Below are positions 1-8,440 of a stretch of 64,000 nucleotides of DNA, in pieces. The stretch's first letter is position 1; each line of letters opens with the position of its first letter. Origin of the DNA: Nonomuraea basaltis (GTDB taxonomy: Bacteria > Actinomycetota > Actinomycetes > Streptosporangiales > Streptosporangiaceae); assembly GCF_005893125.1 (NCBI RefSeq), contig NZ_VCJS01000020.1:40396-104395 (forward strand). Reading direction: 5' to 3'. Made by a program: the position numbers and the translations under genes. The notes below the pieces were generated by a model that had not been told where the DNA came from, searched no databases, and saw only the letters and a program-made list of their open reading frames with translations.

Positions 1-161
1 CCGAGCATGGCGGCCAGCGGCGCGGCGGCCTCGCCCGACAGCTTCAGCGGGATGAACACCATCGGCCGCTCCGACAGATGGCAGTGCCGGACAGTCGCGA
101 CGGGCTGCGCGATGCCCTCGTCCAGGGCCCGCAGCCGGGCGAGCGAGGTCAGCAGGCTCAC
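1..161 (-). CDS. Hypothetical protein, N-terminal part (cut by left edge)
   Basis: Open reading frame running off the left edge on the minus strand. It starts with GTG at 161, preceded by GGAGG about 8 nt upstream, and begins V-S-L-L-T-S-L-A-R-L-R-A-L-D-E-G. There are 53 complete codons and no stop. The start lies about 50 bp beyond the stop of the nuclease gene at 211-1320, so the two are probably co-transcribed. I do not recognise the family and the visible part has no catalytic motif. A helicase or other DNA-processing partner would fit the neighbourhood, but that is a guess. Confidence 0.6.
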   Translation of the reverse strand, partial: MSLLTSLARLRALDEGIAQPVATVRHCHLSERPMVFIPLKLSGEAAAPLAAML

Positions 162-210
162 GTCCGGCACCTCCGCAGCACAGGCGGCGCGGGACGTGAG
201 GTCGGCGGGC

Positions 211-1320
211 TCACGTCAGGCACTCCCTGCGCAGGCGTTCGGCGTTGCGGAGCAGCCGGGCGATCTCCTCCTGGCCCTCGGCGGGATCCCGTACGCCGTC
301 GGCCAGGCCCAGCGCCTCGGCCACCGAGGCGACCCCGCCCAGCTCGTCGCGCACCTGCCGCCCCAGCAGGTCGGACGTGCCCTCCTGCCGGGCCTCGTCG
401 CGGCAGAAGAAGCACATGTCGCACGTGGACAGGCAGTCGGGCGCGTACCGGGCGGTCGTCCTGCGCAGCGCGTCGGCCAGCTCGGCGACGGGCCTGGTGG
501 GCCGGCCGTCCTCGTCCGGCCGCAGGTCGAACGTGAGGTCCTCGGGCAGCCCCGCCAGCAGCCGGTCGAGCGTGGTCATCCTGGTGAGCTGGCGGCGCAG
601 CACGGCCAGCTGCCTGCGCACGTCGACGAGTGTCGCGACCGGACGGTTGGCGAAGTTCTCCGGGCAGACCAGGACCACCTCGTGCGACACCTTCAGCGGG
701 TCATGACCCAGGTCCTCCAGCAGGGCGCGCAGCGCCAGCACATACACCGCCGCCTGCCGCGCGGCCGCCGCCACCGCCGCCGGGTCGGCCTGCCCGTCGA
801 TCACCGAGAACGACTTGATCTCCACGATGTGGAAGCGGCCGCCCAGCTGGAAGGCCACCACGTCGGGCTCCAGGTAGGCGGTGTGCCCGGCGATCTGGAG
901 GGTGAGCAGCGGGTGGTCGTAGAGCGTGCCCGCGTCCTGGGCGTCGGAGGCCGCGCGGTCGATCAGCGCGCGGGTGTGGGCGTGGCGCAGGTGGGCGCCG
1001 ACGTTCTCCACGTCGTGGTAGGCCACCTCGGCGATCGGCAGGCCGAGCAGCTCGCGCAGCATCCGCAGCAGCTCCGCGCAGCCGTCGGCCTTGACCAGCG
1101 CCTCGAACACGTTGCCGCGCGTGATCGCGAACGGCGACTGCCCGAACGGCGCCGGGAACCCCAAGTGCTGGGCCGCGGCGTCCTTGTCGACGCCGGCGCC
1201 GTCCATGAGCGCCCGGCGGCTGCAGCCGGGGTTGGCGGCCAGGGCCGCGATGGCGCGGGCGTCGTGCGGCCGCGGCGGGGTCGTGCCCCGCAACGCCTCG
1301 AGCCGGTGCTCCGTGTTCAT
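211..1320 (-). CDS. RecB/Cas4-like PD-(D/E)XK nuclease with cysteine cluster
   Basis: 369 aa. A PD-(D/E)XK core is readable: an N-terminal SPFAITRGNVFEAL-type element (about residues 62-75), the EPD motif (E151, D153), the EIK motif (E167, K169) and the RecB-family QxxxY helix (Q189-Y193). A C-terminal cluster C296-x3-C300-x2-C303-x2-C306 plus an N-terminal C33 resembles the split 4Fe-4S staple of Cas4 and AddB. Such enzymes cut or trim DNA ends, usually beside a helicase. Cytoplasmic, with no signal or membrane segment. It is the middle gene of a leftward cassette with two unrecognised proteins. Fold assignment is fairly firm; role in defence or repair is inference. Confidence 0.72.
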   Translation of the reverse strand: MNTEHRLEALRGTTPPRPHDARAIAALAANPGCSRRALMDGAGVDKDAAAQHLGFPAPFGQSPFAITRGNVFEALVKADGCAELLRMLRELLGLPIAEVAYHDVENVGAHLRHAHTRALIDRAASDAQDAGTLYDHPLLTLQIAGHTAYLEPDVVAFQLGGRFHIVEIKSFSVIDGQADPAAVAAAARQAAVYVLALRALLEDLGHDPLKVSHEVVLVCPENFANRPVATLVDVRRQLAVLRRQLTRMTTLDRLLAGLPEDLTFDLRPDEDGRPTRPVAELADALRRTTARYAPDCLSTCDMCFFCRDEARQEGTSDLLGRQVRDELGGVASVAEALGLADGVRDPAEGQEEIARLLRNAERLRRECLT

Positions 1321-1414
1321 GGCCTCACTCCGTTCGGCGGCTCGGTCGCCATACGCCGCCGCCTGCTCATGGCCTCACTCCGTTCGGCGGCTCGCTCGCC
1401 ATACGCCGCCGCCT
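1318..1414. repeat. 50-bp-period tandem duplication including the nuclease start codon
   Basis: Two 47-bp copies (1318-1364 and 1368-1414) differ at one base and are offset by exactly 50 bp. The first copy begins with the ATG (read on the minus strand) of the nuclease gene, so a second ATG with the same flank sits 50 bp upstream in the spacer. Confidence 0.9.
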
Positions 1415-1416
1415 TC

Positions 1417-1531
1417 CCCCGCTCTGGTCGCTCCGCTCCCGCCGCTCCTCCAGACGACGGCACTCCCTCGCGGCCCCCGCTCTGGTCGCTTCGCTCCCGC
1501 CGCTCCTCCAGGCGACGGCACTCCCTCGCGG
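1417..1531. repeat. 58-bp-period tandem duplication in the same spacer
   Basis: Two 57-bp copies (1417-1473 and 1475-1531), differing at a few positions, each carrying the GGTCGCTYCGCTCCCGCCG core. With the 50-bp duplication next to it, this makes up nearly all of the 234-bp spacer between the nuclease and the gene at 1555-2334. Confidence 0.88.
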
Positions 1532-1554
1532 GCGCCCTTCGCGCTTCAAGCCGC

Positions 1555-2334
1555 TCACTTGACGTACTCCTTCTTGATCGTGCTCAGCGTAGCGGCGCCG
1601 AACAGGCGGGCGACGTCATCCAGTTGCGTGACGGCGCGTCGCGCCAGCTCGGCGCGGTCGCGCGTGTCGCGCTCCGCGTGCACGGCGAGCTCGGCGCGGG
1701 CCGCCGCGATCACCCGCTCCGGGTCGGGCGGGCCCAGCGCGCCGGAGCTCGCCCCGGTGGCGCCGGGGATGTTCCTGGCCATCCTGACGAGTAACCGGGC
1801 CGCCCGCTCGTCGCCCGTCTGGTGCGAGGCCACCGCGATGGCGCAGGTCAGGAAGTCGACGCGGAGGCTGAGCGGGCCGACCACGCGCCGCTGAGGCGGC
1901 CACGCGCTCAGCGTGAGCAGGCCGCGCGCGGGGGAGAGGCGGTCGGTCAGGGCCGCGCACAGGTAGTACGGGCGGCTGTACGGCGCGGACCGGAACGAGC
2001 GCTCCTCGTCTCTTCGCAGGCTGGTGAGCTGGTTGCTGCGGATCGTGCCGCCGAGGAACGCCTCGCTGACGGCCACGATCAGCCGCGGCTGGGCGCTCGC
2101 GCCGAGCAACCGCAGCCCCTGGTGCACCTGCTCGCGCACGGTGACCAGCCGGTGCTGCTCCGGCGCGGCCTGCGGTCGCTCGCCGCTGACCAGGGCGTCC
2201 CAGGCGCGCTCGGCGGTGCGGAGTTCGGCGCGCAGGGCGCGGGCCGTCGCGCCGTCCCTGGCCCGCATCGCCTTGCGCACGTCGGCCCGCAGCTCGTCGA
2301 TCCGCCGCTCGAGATCGTCCAGCCGGTCACTCAT
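1555..2334 (-). CDS. Hypothetical protein with N-terminal coiled coil
   Basis: 259 aa. The first 50 residues (starting MSDRLDDLERRIDELRADV) are strongly heptad-like, followed by a helical domain with no motif I can assign. The reading frame is open further upstream, but ATG at 2334 is preceded 7 nt away by TACGCT (2342-2347), matching the leaderless-promoter spacing seen repeatedly in this window, so I use it. It lies upstream of the PD-(D/E)XK nuclease on the same strand, separated by a repeat-filled spacer. No signal peptide or membrane segment. Function unknown; association with the nuclease cassette is inference. Confidence 0.75.
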   Translation of the reverse strand: MSDRLDDLERRIDELRADVRKAMRARDGATARALRAELRTAERAWDALVSGERPQAAPEQHRLVTVREQVHQGLRLLGASAQPRLIVAVSEAFLGGTIRSNQLTSLRRDEERSFRSAPYSRPYYLCAALTDRLSPARGLLTLSAWPPQRRVVGPLSLRVDFLTCAIAVASHQTGDERAARLLVRMARNIPGATGASSGALGPPDPERVIAAARAELAVHAERDTRDRAELARRAVTQLDDVARLFGAATLSTIKKEYVK

Positions 2335-2341
2335 GGCGGCG

Positions 2342-2347
2342 AGCGTA
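2342..2347 (-). promoter_or_regulatory. Leaderless -10 hexamer (TACGCT)
   Basis: TANNNT hexamer 7 nt before the ATG at 2334 with no Shine-Dalgarno between. Confidence 0.5.
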
Positions 2348-2398
2348 CCAACAGTCCCAGTATTTTCCAGTAATTTCGCGACATCGACGCGAGGCTGT

Positions 2399-2415
2399 GA
2401 TCTACATTGTAAAGG
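2399..2415. promoter_or_regulatory. Candidate TetR-type operator (CTTTACAATGTA)
   Basis: AT-rich site with the core TACAATGTA, about 65 bp upstream of the start at 2334. It shares CTTTACANNGTA with the site in front of the TetR gene near 57.4 kb, and the identical 17-mer recurs at 60503-60519 inside menE. Confidence 0.3.
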
Positions 2416-2423
2416 TGCGCGGC

Positions 2424-3098
2424 TTATGATGCCGCGAGCACCCATGTACGGTCCTCGGTGAGGAACCGCTCCAGCCGCAGCCCCACGGCGGCGAGCTCGG
2501 CCGCCAGATCATGGTCGGTGAGCCGCTTGGAGGAGAACGACTGGGTCCACACCTTGTCGTCCCCGTACGTGTAGCGCATGGTGGCGTGGAAGATCCCGGG
2601 GGAGACCTCCTCCACGGCCGCCATCGTGATCGTCATGTCGCCGTCGGACCGGATCGGGCCCACGCGCCAGGCGTCGTGGCGCTCGGCGGTCATCCACTGG
2701 ATCAGCACCGCCCCGCCGGGCTTGACGTGCCGCGCGCAGGTGTCGAGCAGTTGCCGCCTGACCGCGTCGTCCGCGGTGTTGACCAGCTGGGAGGCCATCA
2801 TGACCGTGTCGAAGCGCTGGTCGAGCCGCAGCTCCTCGATCCGCGCCGGCACGGTGCGGGCGCCGCGCACGCGGGCCAGCATCTCGGCGGACTCGTCGAC
2901 GGCCACGACCTCGAAGCCGAGGCCGACGAGCGGATGCGTCACCCGGCCCACGCCGGAGCCCAGCTCCAGCACGGAGCCGCCGGGCGGGGTGACCTGGGCG
3001 ACGAGCTCGGGCTCGCCGAGGGGCTTGAGGAGGCTGTAGAACTCGACAGGGGATCCATCGGGGGTGATGGGGCCGGGGCCCGTACCAGTTTTCGCCAT
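2424..3098 (-). CDS. Class I SAM-dependent methyltransferase
   Basis: 224 aa, cytoplasmic. Motif I VLELGSGVGRVT (about residues 44-55) binds the SAM methionine moiety, and VVAVDES (about 64-70) holds the acidic residue that contacts ribose. The later VKPGGAVLIQW segment fits the family's beta-5 region. Length is typical of single-domain methyltransferase_25-type proteins. Substrate cannot be told. ATG at 3098 is preceded by TAGCGT (3105-3110) with a 6-nt gap and no ribosome-binding site, so the transcript is probably leaderless. Two perfect hairpins lie further upstream. Confidence 0.85.
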   Translation of the reverse strand: MAKTGTGPGPITPDGSPVEFYSLLKPLGEPELVAQVTPPGGSVLELGSGVGRVTHPLVGLGFEVVAVDESAEMLARVRGARTVPARIEELRLDQRFDTVMMASQLVNTADDAVRRQLLDTCARHVKPGGAVLIQWMTAERHDAWRVGPIRSDGDMTITMAAVEEVSPGIFHATMRYTYGDDKVWTQSFSSKRLTDHDLAAELAAVGLRLERFLTEDRTWVLAAS

Positions 3099-3104
3099 GA
3101 TCTG

Positions 3105-3110
3105 ACGCTA
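3105..3110 (-). promoter_or_regulatory. Leaderless -10 hexamer (TAGCGT)
   Basis: TANNNT hexamer 6 nt before the methyltransferase ATG. Confidence 0.5.
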
Positions 3111-3141
3111 ACCCCCGCGATCCGGGCAACGTGGGTGACAG

Positions 3142-3172
3142 ACCCAGGCCTCATCGTCCCTGAGGCCTGGGT
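3142..3172. terminator. Perfect 12-bp stem hairpin
   Basis: ACCCAGGCCTCA (3142-3153) pairs perfectly with TGAGGCCTGGGT (3161-3172) around a 7-nt loop. There is no T-tract on either side, so it may be an I-shaped terminator or a regulatory palindrome upstream of the methyltransferase. Confidence 0.55.
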
Positions 3173-3189
3173 GTGTCGGAACGTATTGG

Positions 3190-3216
3190 CGCCCCAGCCG
3201 GGAAGCGACTGGGGCG
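3190..3216. terminator. Second hairpin, 8-bp stem
   Basis: CGCCCCAG (3190-3197) pairs with CTGGGGCG (3209-3216), 11-nt loop, immediately after the 12-bp hairpin. Confidence 0.45.
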
Positions 3217-3470
3217 ATGTCGAGATTAGGGCTTTTAGTCCCGTTTGTATAGATTTGCCGACGGCAATTTGGCGGGCCTCACGGGATCTCCTGCAGCCTG
3301 GGGCATCGGGGAGGTGCCGCGCACCCCGTGACACGCACGGCGAACTCGCGCCCAGAGACCTGCCGCGGTCGTCTGAGAGAGCGTCTCCTCACGCGCGGCA
3401 GCCCGGTGAGCCGGAAGCTTCTGTCCGATACCACGAACACGCTGCCGGGCGTGCTGCCGCCTGATTGGCT
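3217..3470. other. Non-coding stretch, no gene recognised
   Basis: Part of the 489-bp gap between the methyltransferase and the next gene. Local AT-rich patches near 3236-3262 could hold a rightward promoter. No convincing reading frame in codon-usage terms. Confidence 0.4.
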
Positions 3471-3543
3471 GGGGGTTCCCTCGGGTCAAGCTGCGACTGG
3501 TCGGGGAGACCGTACGCAGGGAGACCGGCAGTCTCGGACCCCC
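3471..3543 (+). ncRNA. Structured 5' leader, B12-box-like segment
   Basis: An outer stem can form between GGGGGTTCC (3471-3479) and GGACCCCC (3536-3543), enclosing GACTG (3495-3499) paired with CAGTC (3529-3533). GCAGGGAGACCGGC (3516-3529) resembles the B12 box of cobalamin riboswitches. The rest of the conserved cobalamin core (CCCGCCACTG and the upstream GGTG-type elements) is not readable, so I call it only a structured leader. It sits about 45 bp before a membrane-protein gene. Confidence 0.3.
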
Positions 3544-3587
3544 ATTCCGCCCGGAGAACCCGGCACTGATCACCGCAGGAGGCAGAG

Positions 3588-4130
3588 ATCAACCAGCACA
3601 AAGACCGTGAGGGGACATCTGCCGGCACTCGCCGTCACGAGCTCCTGGAGCCCCTGGAGCCCCTGGAGACTCGGGAGACGCGGGAGACTCGTCATCTGGT
3701 CGGGGCGGCCGCCGGGCTGGCTGCGCTCGTCCCCGTCTACTACCTGACCGAGGCGGGCGCCAAGGCCCTGCGTACGGGCGCCGCCGCGTTCGGCCCGGCG
3801 CCGGCGGGCCTGGGCTACCTGGCGGCGGTGGCGCTGATCGTCACTGTCCTGACCGTTTGGCCTGCGGCGGCGCTGGCGTGCGGCGTGCCGCTGACGGCGG
3901 CGGGCGTGCTGTTCGCGCTGGACGCCGAGGCCGCGCTGGGAATGGCGGGCACCCTGCCGTGGGCGCGCGCGGGTGGCCTGCCGTGGTCGCCGGACGGCCT
4001 GCCGTGGGCGGAGCTGGCCGAGCCGCCCGGCACGCTGGCCGGCCTGACAGGTCTCTACGCGCTCATCGGCGCCGTGCTGGTGATCTCCGCGCTGCTGCCC
4101 GCCCGTCTGCGATCTATCCTGGGCAGGTGA
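3588..4130 (+). CDS. Small multi-pass membrane protein, probable non-AUG start
   Basis: About 180 aa. The frame opens at 3570 after a stop at 3567. AGGAGG at 3577-3582 is followed 5 nt later by ATC (3588), and no ATG, GTG or TTG occurs in frame until GTG at 3828, which would remove the first two hydrophobic segments. The N-terminus carries a short repeat (LEPLEPLETRETRETR) and then about four membrane segments. Codon usage from 3588 onward looks coding. The stop overlaps the GTG of the TetR gene by 4 bp, so the pair is translationally coupled. Function unknown; start codon uncertain. Confidence 0.55.
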   Translation: MNQHKDREGTSAGTRRHELLEPLEPLETRETRETRHLVGAAAGLAALVPVYYLTEAGAKALRTGAAAFGPAPAGLGYLAAVALIVTVLTVWPAAALACGVPLTAAGVLFALDAEAALGMAGTLPWARAGGLPWSPDGLPWAELAEPPGTLAGLTGLYALIGAVLVISALLPARLRSILGR

Positions 4131-4735
4131 GCGGACGGGACCCGGGTCGGCGCAGGGCGCTGCTGGACGCCGCGGACCTGGTCATCTCCAGCGAGGGGCC
4201 GGAGGTGTCGATGGCGGCCATCGCCGCCGCCGCAGGCGTCACCAAGCCGATCCTCTACCGGCACTTCGGTGACAAGAGCGGCCTGTACGAAGCGCTCGCC
4301 GACCGGCACGTGCGCACGGTGATCGCGCAGCTGCGGCCCAGGTTCGCCGAGGCCGGGGCGGACCTGCGCGGCCGGGCCGGCGCGACGATCGGCGCCTACC
4401 TGGACCTGATCTCGGCCAACCTCAACCTCTACCGGTTCCTGTTCCACCGGGCCAGCGCCGAGGACACCAGGATCCGCTCCCACATGACCTCGCTGGTGCG
4501 CAGCCTGGGCGAGGAGCTGGGCGGCATGCTGGCGGCCGAGCGGATGGTGCCGGACCCGGTGCGGGCGCAGGTGCTGGGGCACGCGTTCGTCGGCATGGTG
4601 CAGTCGACCGGCGACTGGTGGCTGGAGCACCCCGAGGTGGACCGGGCGCAGGTGGTGGAGGGCCTGGTGGACGTGATCGCGGCAGCGCTCATTCCCCGAA
4701 GCGGGAGAGCTTCCCATGCCGCCGGGCGTACCTGA
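4127..4735 (+). CDS. TetR/AcrR-family transcriptional regulator
   Basis: 202 aa. The N-terminal helix-turn-helix is clear: RRRALLDAADLVISSEGPEV, then AIAAAAGVTKPILYRHFGDK near residues 30-50, where the YRHFGDKSGLYEAL stretch is diagnostic. The C-terminal helical domain (ligand binding and dimerisation) is family-typical. The GTG start at 4127 overlaps the preceding stop by 4 bp. It converges on the ABC permease gene, with the last 47 bp of each overlapping tail to tail, so it may control the membrane protein upstream and perhaps the transporter. Effector unknown. Confidence 0.88.
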   Translation: MSGRDPGRRRALLDAADLVISSEGPEVSMAAIAAAAGVTKPILYRHFGDKSGLYEALADRHVRTVIAQLRPRFAEAGADLRGRAGATIGAYLDLISANLNLYRFLFHRASAEDTRIRSHMTSLVRSLGEELGGMLAAERMVPDPVRAQVLGHAFVGMVQSTGDWWLEHPEVDRAQVVEGLVDVIAAALIPRSGRASHAAGRT

Positions 4736-5506
4736 GCGCCCACGCGAACAGCCCCAGTGTCGCCGCCAGGTAGCCGACGTTGAGCGCGGCCGCCCAGAGC
4801 AGCCGGTCCCACGGCACCGCGCCGCCCGACATGACCGTGCGCATGCCCTCGAACACATGGGAGGCGGGCAGGAACCACGACACGGCCTGCAGCGGCGCGG
4901 GCAGCACGGAGACCGGGTAGAAGATCCCGGCCAGCGGCTGCACCACGAACACCAGCGACCAGGCGATGACCTGGGCGTTCTCGCCGAAGCGGAGCACCGC
5001 CGCGATGCCGACCAGGCCGAGTGACCAGCCGAGCACGAGCAGCACGCCCATGAACGGCACCAGCCCCACGCCCAGGCTCGTCACCCCGAACCCGTAGAGG
5101 CCGAGCGCGAGCCCGGCCATCACCGCGACCGCGAACGCCACCTTGCCCAGCGAGAACAGCACGAGCCCGACCAGGTATTCGACGCTGGACAGCGGGCTGA
5201 CCTGCACGTTGAGCAGGTTGCGCGACCAGATGTCCTCCAAGAAGGCGATCGAGATCTCGTTGCTCGCCTTTTGCAGGACCTGCCACAGCAGCACCGCGCC
5301 GAGCAGGAACGACACCACGAACGGCACCCGCTGCGCCTGCAGGAACAGCGTGACGAACCCCCACAGCACCAGCTCGACGGTCGGCCAGAAGAGGATCTCG
5401 AACATGCGGATCGGGCTGCGCCGCAGCGCCGCGAAGTCGCGCCGGACGACGCCGAGAATGCGCGTGCGCCGGGCGGCCAGGCTCAGGGGAGGCAGGGTCA
5501 GGGTCG

Positions 5507-5510
<4 letters not shown>
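4689..5510 (-). CDS. ABC transporter permease (ABC-2 type)
   Basis: 273 aa with about six membrane segments. An N-terminal cytoplasmic stretch (RRDFAALRRSPIRMFEILFW) precedes them, and the late PLAGIFYPVSVLP motif is typical of ABC-2 permeases. Together with the ATPase gene that overlaps its start by 4 bp (5507-5510), it should form an exporter in the plasma membrane. Substrates for this class are drugs, polysaccharide or lipid; nothing here decides which. The 3' end overlaps the convergent TetR gene by 47 bp. Confidence 0.85.
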
Positions 5511-6226
<716 letters not shown>

Positions 6227-6253
6227 CGCTCCAGCCTGCGGTTTCCGGCCGGG

Positions 6254-7204
6254 CTAAGGCAACGCATTTTCCCGCAGCATCCGCAGCAGGTCCCACTCGT
6301 TCTCGCACACGCGGCGCCCGATCGCGGCCAGCTCGACCGAGCGGGCGCCGCCGCGCAGGTGCCGCATGGTCTGCATGACGCAGATGATCCCCCACTTGAG
6401 CACCCCGAACGTCTCCCACCACCGCAGCGCGTCCCGGTCCACGTGGTCCCCGCCGGCCTCCTCGTAGGCGTGGACGAGGTCGTCGTACGTGCCGAACCCG
6501 CCGACCGGCAGCGGCGATCCGAACCGCCACGCCTTCGCGCACAGCCACCCGAGGTCCTCCAGGGGGTCGCCGACGTGGGCCAGCTCCCAGTCGAGCACCG
6601 CCCTGATGCCCTCGGGACCGACGATCAGGTTGCCGTTGCGGAAGTCACCGTGCACGACCACCTGCCGCCCGCCACGCGGCCGGCTCGCCTCCAGCCGCCG
6701 CAGGGCCAGCTCGAACACCGGATGCGGCTCGCCCAGAGCGTCGAGCACGTCGCGCCAGCGCCGCAGCGGGTCCTCCTGCGGGTCGTGCGCCACGCAGGAC
6801 AGCGGCATCCGGTGGACGGCCGCCAGCGCCTGCCCGCACTGGGCGGCCAGCCGGGGCCGGGCGGTCGTGTAGGCGTCGTCGCGCAGGATCTTGCGCGGGA
6901 TGGTCTCGCCGGGCACGCGCGTCATGAGGATGTACGACTCGCCGGAGGCGACGATCCGCGGCACCGGCACCCCGGCCTCGAACGCGGCCCGCATCAGCAC
7001 GGCCTCCGCCGCCAGCGTGGCGCCCGCCTCCAGGGCGGCGCCGGGGGAGTCCAGCCGCAGGACCAGCTCGTGCCGCGTCCCGTCAGGCGCGGCGACGTCC
7101 AGCGCCCACGTCTCCCGCGACGCCCCGCCGGGCAGGCGCGCGCTGTACGGGATCGCCGTCCCGGGCCCGAACACCGCGCCGACGATCTCCCCGACTGAGG
7201 TCAT
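6254..7204 (-). CDS. Phosphotransferase family protein (APH / ACAD10-type kinase)
   Basis: 316 aa, kinase-like APH fold. The Brenner catalytic motif HGDFRNGN is followed by the metal-binding LDWE (AVLDWELAHVGDP). The gene overlaps the acyl-CoA dehydrogenase gene by 4 bp (7201-7204). The same two domains are fused in mammalian ACAD10/ACAD11, which phosphorylate and break down 4-hydroxy fatty acyl-CoAs, so the pair likely acts on hydroxylated acyl-CoAs. That substrate is inference from the pairing. It is not likely to be an aminoglycoside resistance enzyme. Confidence 0.85.
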   Translation of the reverse strand: MTSVGEIVGAVFGPGTAIPYSARLPGGASRETWALDVAAPDGTRHELVLRLDSPGAALEAGATLAAEAVLMRAAFEAGVPVPRIVASGESYILMTRVPGETIPRKILRDDAYTTARPRLAAQCGQALAAVHRMPLSCVAHDPQEDPLRRWRDVLDALGEPHPVFELALRRLEASRPRGGRQVVVHGDFRNGNLIVGPEGIRAVLDWELAHVGDPLEDLGWLCAKAWRFGSPLPVGGFGTYDDLVHAYEEAGGDHVDRDALRWWETFGVLKWGIICVMQTMRHLRGGARSVELAAIGRRVCENEWDLLRMLRENALP

Positions 7205-8400
7205 CGCAGACCGAACTCCCAGTTGCCGCCCGCCGCGTACACGCCCAGGATCCGCCGCCCCACCGAGTCGATGTGCACCTCGTCGGGCCCGTCGTAGATC
7301 CGCCCGGCCCGCGCGTGCCGGTACATCCGCTCCAGCGGCGTGTCCGGGGTCAGCCCCGCGGCCCCGTACACCTGGATGGCGCGGTCGATCACGTTGTGCA
7401 GCATGCGCGCCCCCACCACCTTGATCGCCCCGATCTCCACCCGCGCCTCGGAGCCGGCGTCGATGGCCTCGGCGGCGTTGAGCGTGAGCAGCCTGGCGGC
7501 CTGGATCTCGGCGTAGGAGTCGAACACGTGCTGGCGCATCAGCTGCTTCTCAGCCAGGGGTTCGCCGAACGCGGTCCGCTCGTGCAGCCGGCGGCACATC
7601 AGGTCGAACGCCCGCTGCGCCTGTCCCAGCCAGCGCATGCAGTGGAAGATCCGGCCGGGTCCCAGGCGCTTCTGCGCGATGACGAACCCCTGCCCGCGCG
7701 GCCCCAGCAGGTTCTCGGCGGGCACCCGGACGTCCTCGTACCGCACCTCGCAGTGCGCCCCGTCCAGCCCCAGCACGGGCGTCTCGCGGACGATGGTGTA
7801 GCCGGGCGTGTCCGTCGGCACCAGGATCATGGAGAACGCCAGGTGCCGGAGCTCGGGCGGCGCGTCCTGCTCGGTCCGGCACATCACGGTCGTGTACGCG
7901 GCCCGCGACGCCCCGGTCGTGAACCATTTGTGCCCGTTGATCAGCCATTCTCCGCCGTCGAGCACGGCGGCGGTCTGGATCTGGGTGGGGTCGGAGCTGG
8001 ACACGGACGGCTCGGTCATGGCGAAGCTGGGCCAGATGTCGCCCCGCACGAGCGGCTCCAGGTAGCGCTCGCGCTGCTCGGGCGAGGCGTGCTCGTGCAG
8101 CATCAGCGAGTCCTGCAGTGTGAACGTGCCCAGCGCGAGCTGCCCGAACTCGCTGCGCCCCTGCACCTCGTTGACGTAGGCGTAGTCGAGGAACGGCAGC
8201 CCGCCGCCGCCCAGCTCGCGCGGGTGGCCGAGCGCCCACAGGCCCTCCTTCTTGGCCTCATTGCGCAGCTCGTCCAGCGCGGCCGCGGCGGCCGGACCGC
8301 CTCCGTGCAGGACCGGCTCGGCGGGCTCGACCCGCTCGGTCATGAACGCGTGGACGGCGTCGCGGATCGGCCGGACGCTCGCGGGCACGGTGAAGCTCAT
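7201..8400 (-). CDS. Acyl-CoA dehydrogenase family protein (ACAD10/11-like)
   Basis: 399 aa, FAD-dependent flavoprotein. The middle domain shows FAMTEPSVSSSDPTQI and WLINGHKWFTTGA; the C-terminal domain has IQVYGAAGLTPDTPLERMY and RIYDGPDEVHIDSVGR, the latter typical of the ACAD10/11 branch. It overlaps the phosphotransferase gene by 4 bp, and a DUF6285 gene with which such pairs are often clustered lies about 0.9 kb away on the other strand. Predicted role is oxidation or dehydration of a (hydroxy)acyl-CoA in the cytoplasm. Confidence 0.9.
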   Translation of the reverse strand: MSFTVPASVRPIRDAVHAFMTERVEPAEPVLHGGGPAAAAALDELRNEAKKEGLWALGHPRELGGGGLPFLDYAYVNEVQGRSEFGQLALGTFTLQDSLMLHEHASPEQRERYLEPLVRGDIWPSFAMTEPSVSSSDPTQIQTAAVLDGGEWLINGHKWFTTGASRAAYTTVMCRTEQDAPPELRHLAFSMILVPTDTPGYTIVRETPVLGLDGAHCEVRYEDVRVPAENLLGPRGQGFVIAQKRLGPGRIFHCMRWLGQAQRAFDLMCRRLHERTAFGEPLAEKQLMRQHVFDSYAEIQAARLLTLNAAEAIDAGSEARVEIGAIKVVGARMLHNVIDRAIQVYGAAGLTPDTPLERMYRHARAGRIYDGPDEVHIDSVGRRILGVYAAGGNWEFGLR

Positions 8401-8440
8401 GAAACGATCACAGCCGAGAATCGTTGCCCAGTCAACGGTG

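Noticed and set aside
3390..3543. Cobalamin riboswitch
   Set aside because: Only a B12-box-like segment is readable; the conserved core elements are missing, so it is listed as a structured leader.
6254..7204. Aminoglycoside resistance kinase
   Set aside because: The APH fold is shared, but overlap with an ACAD10/11-type dehydrogenase indicates acyl-CoA metabolism.
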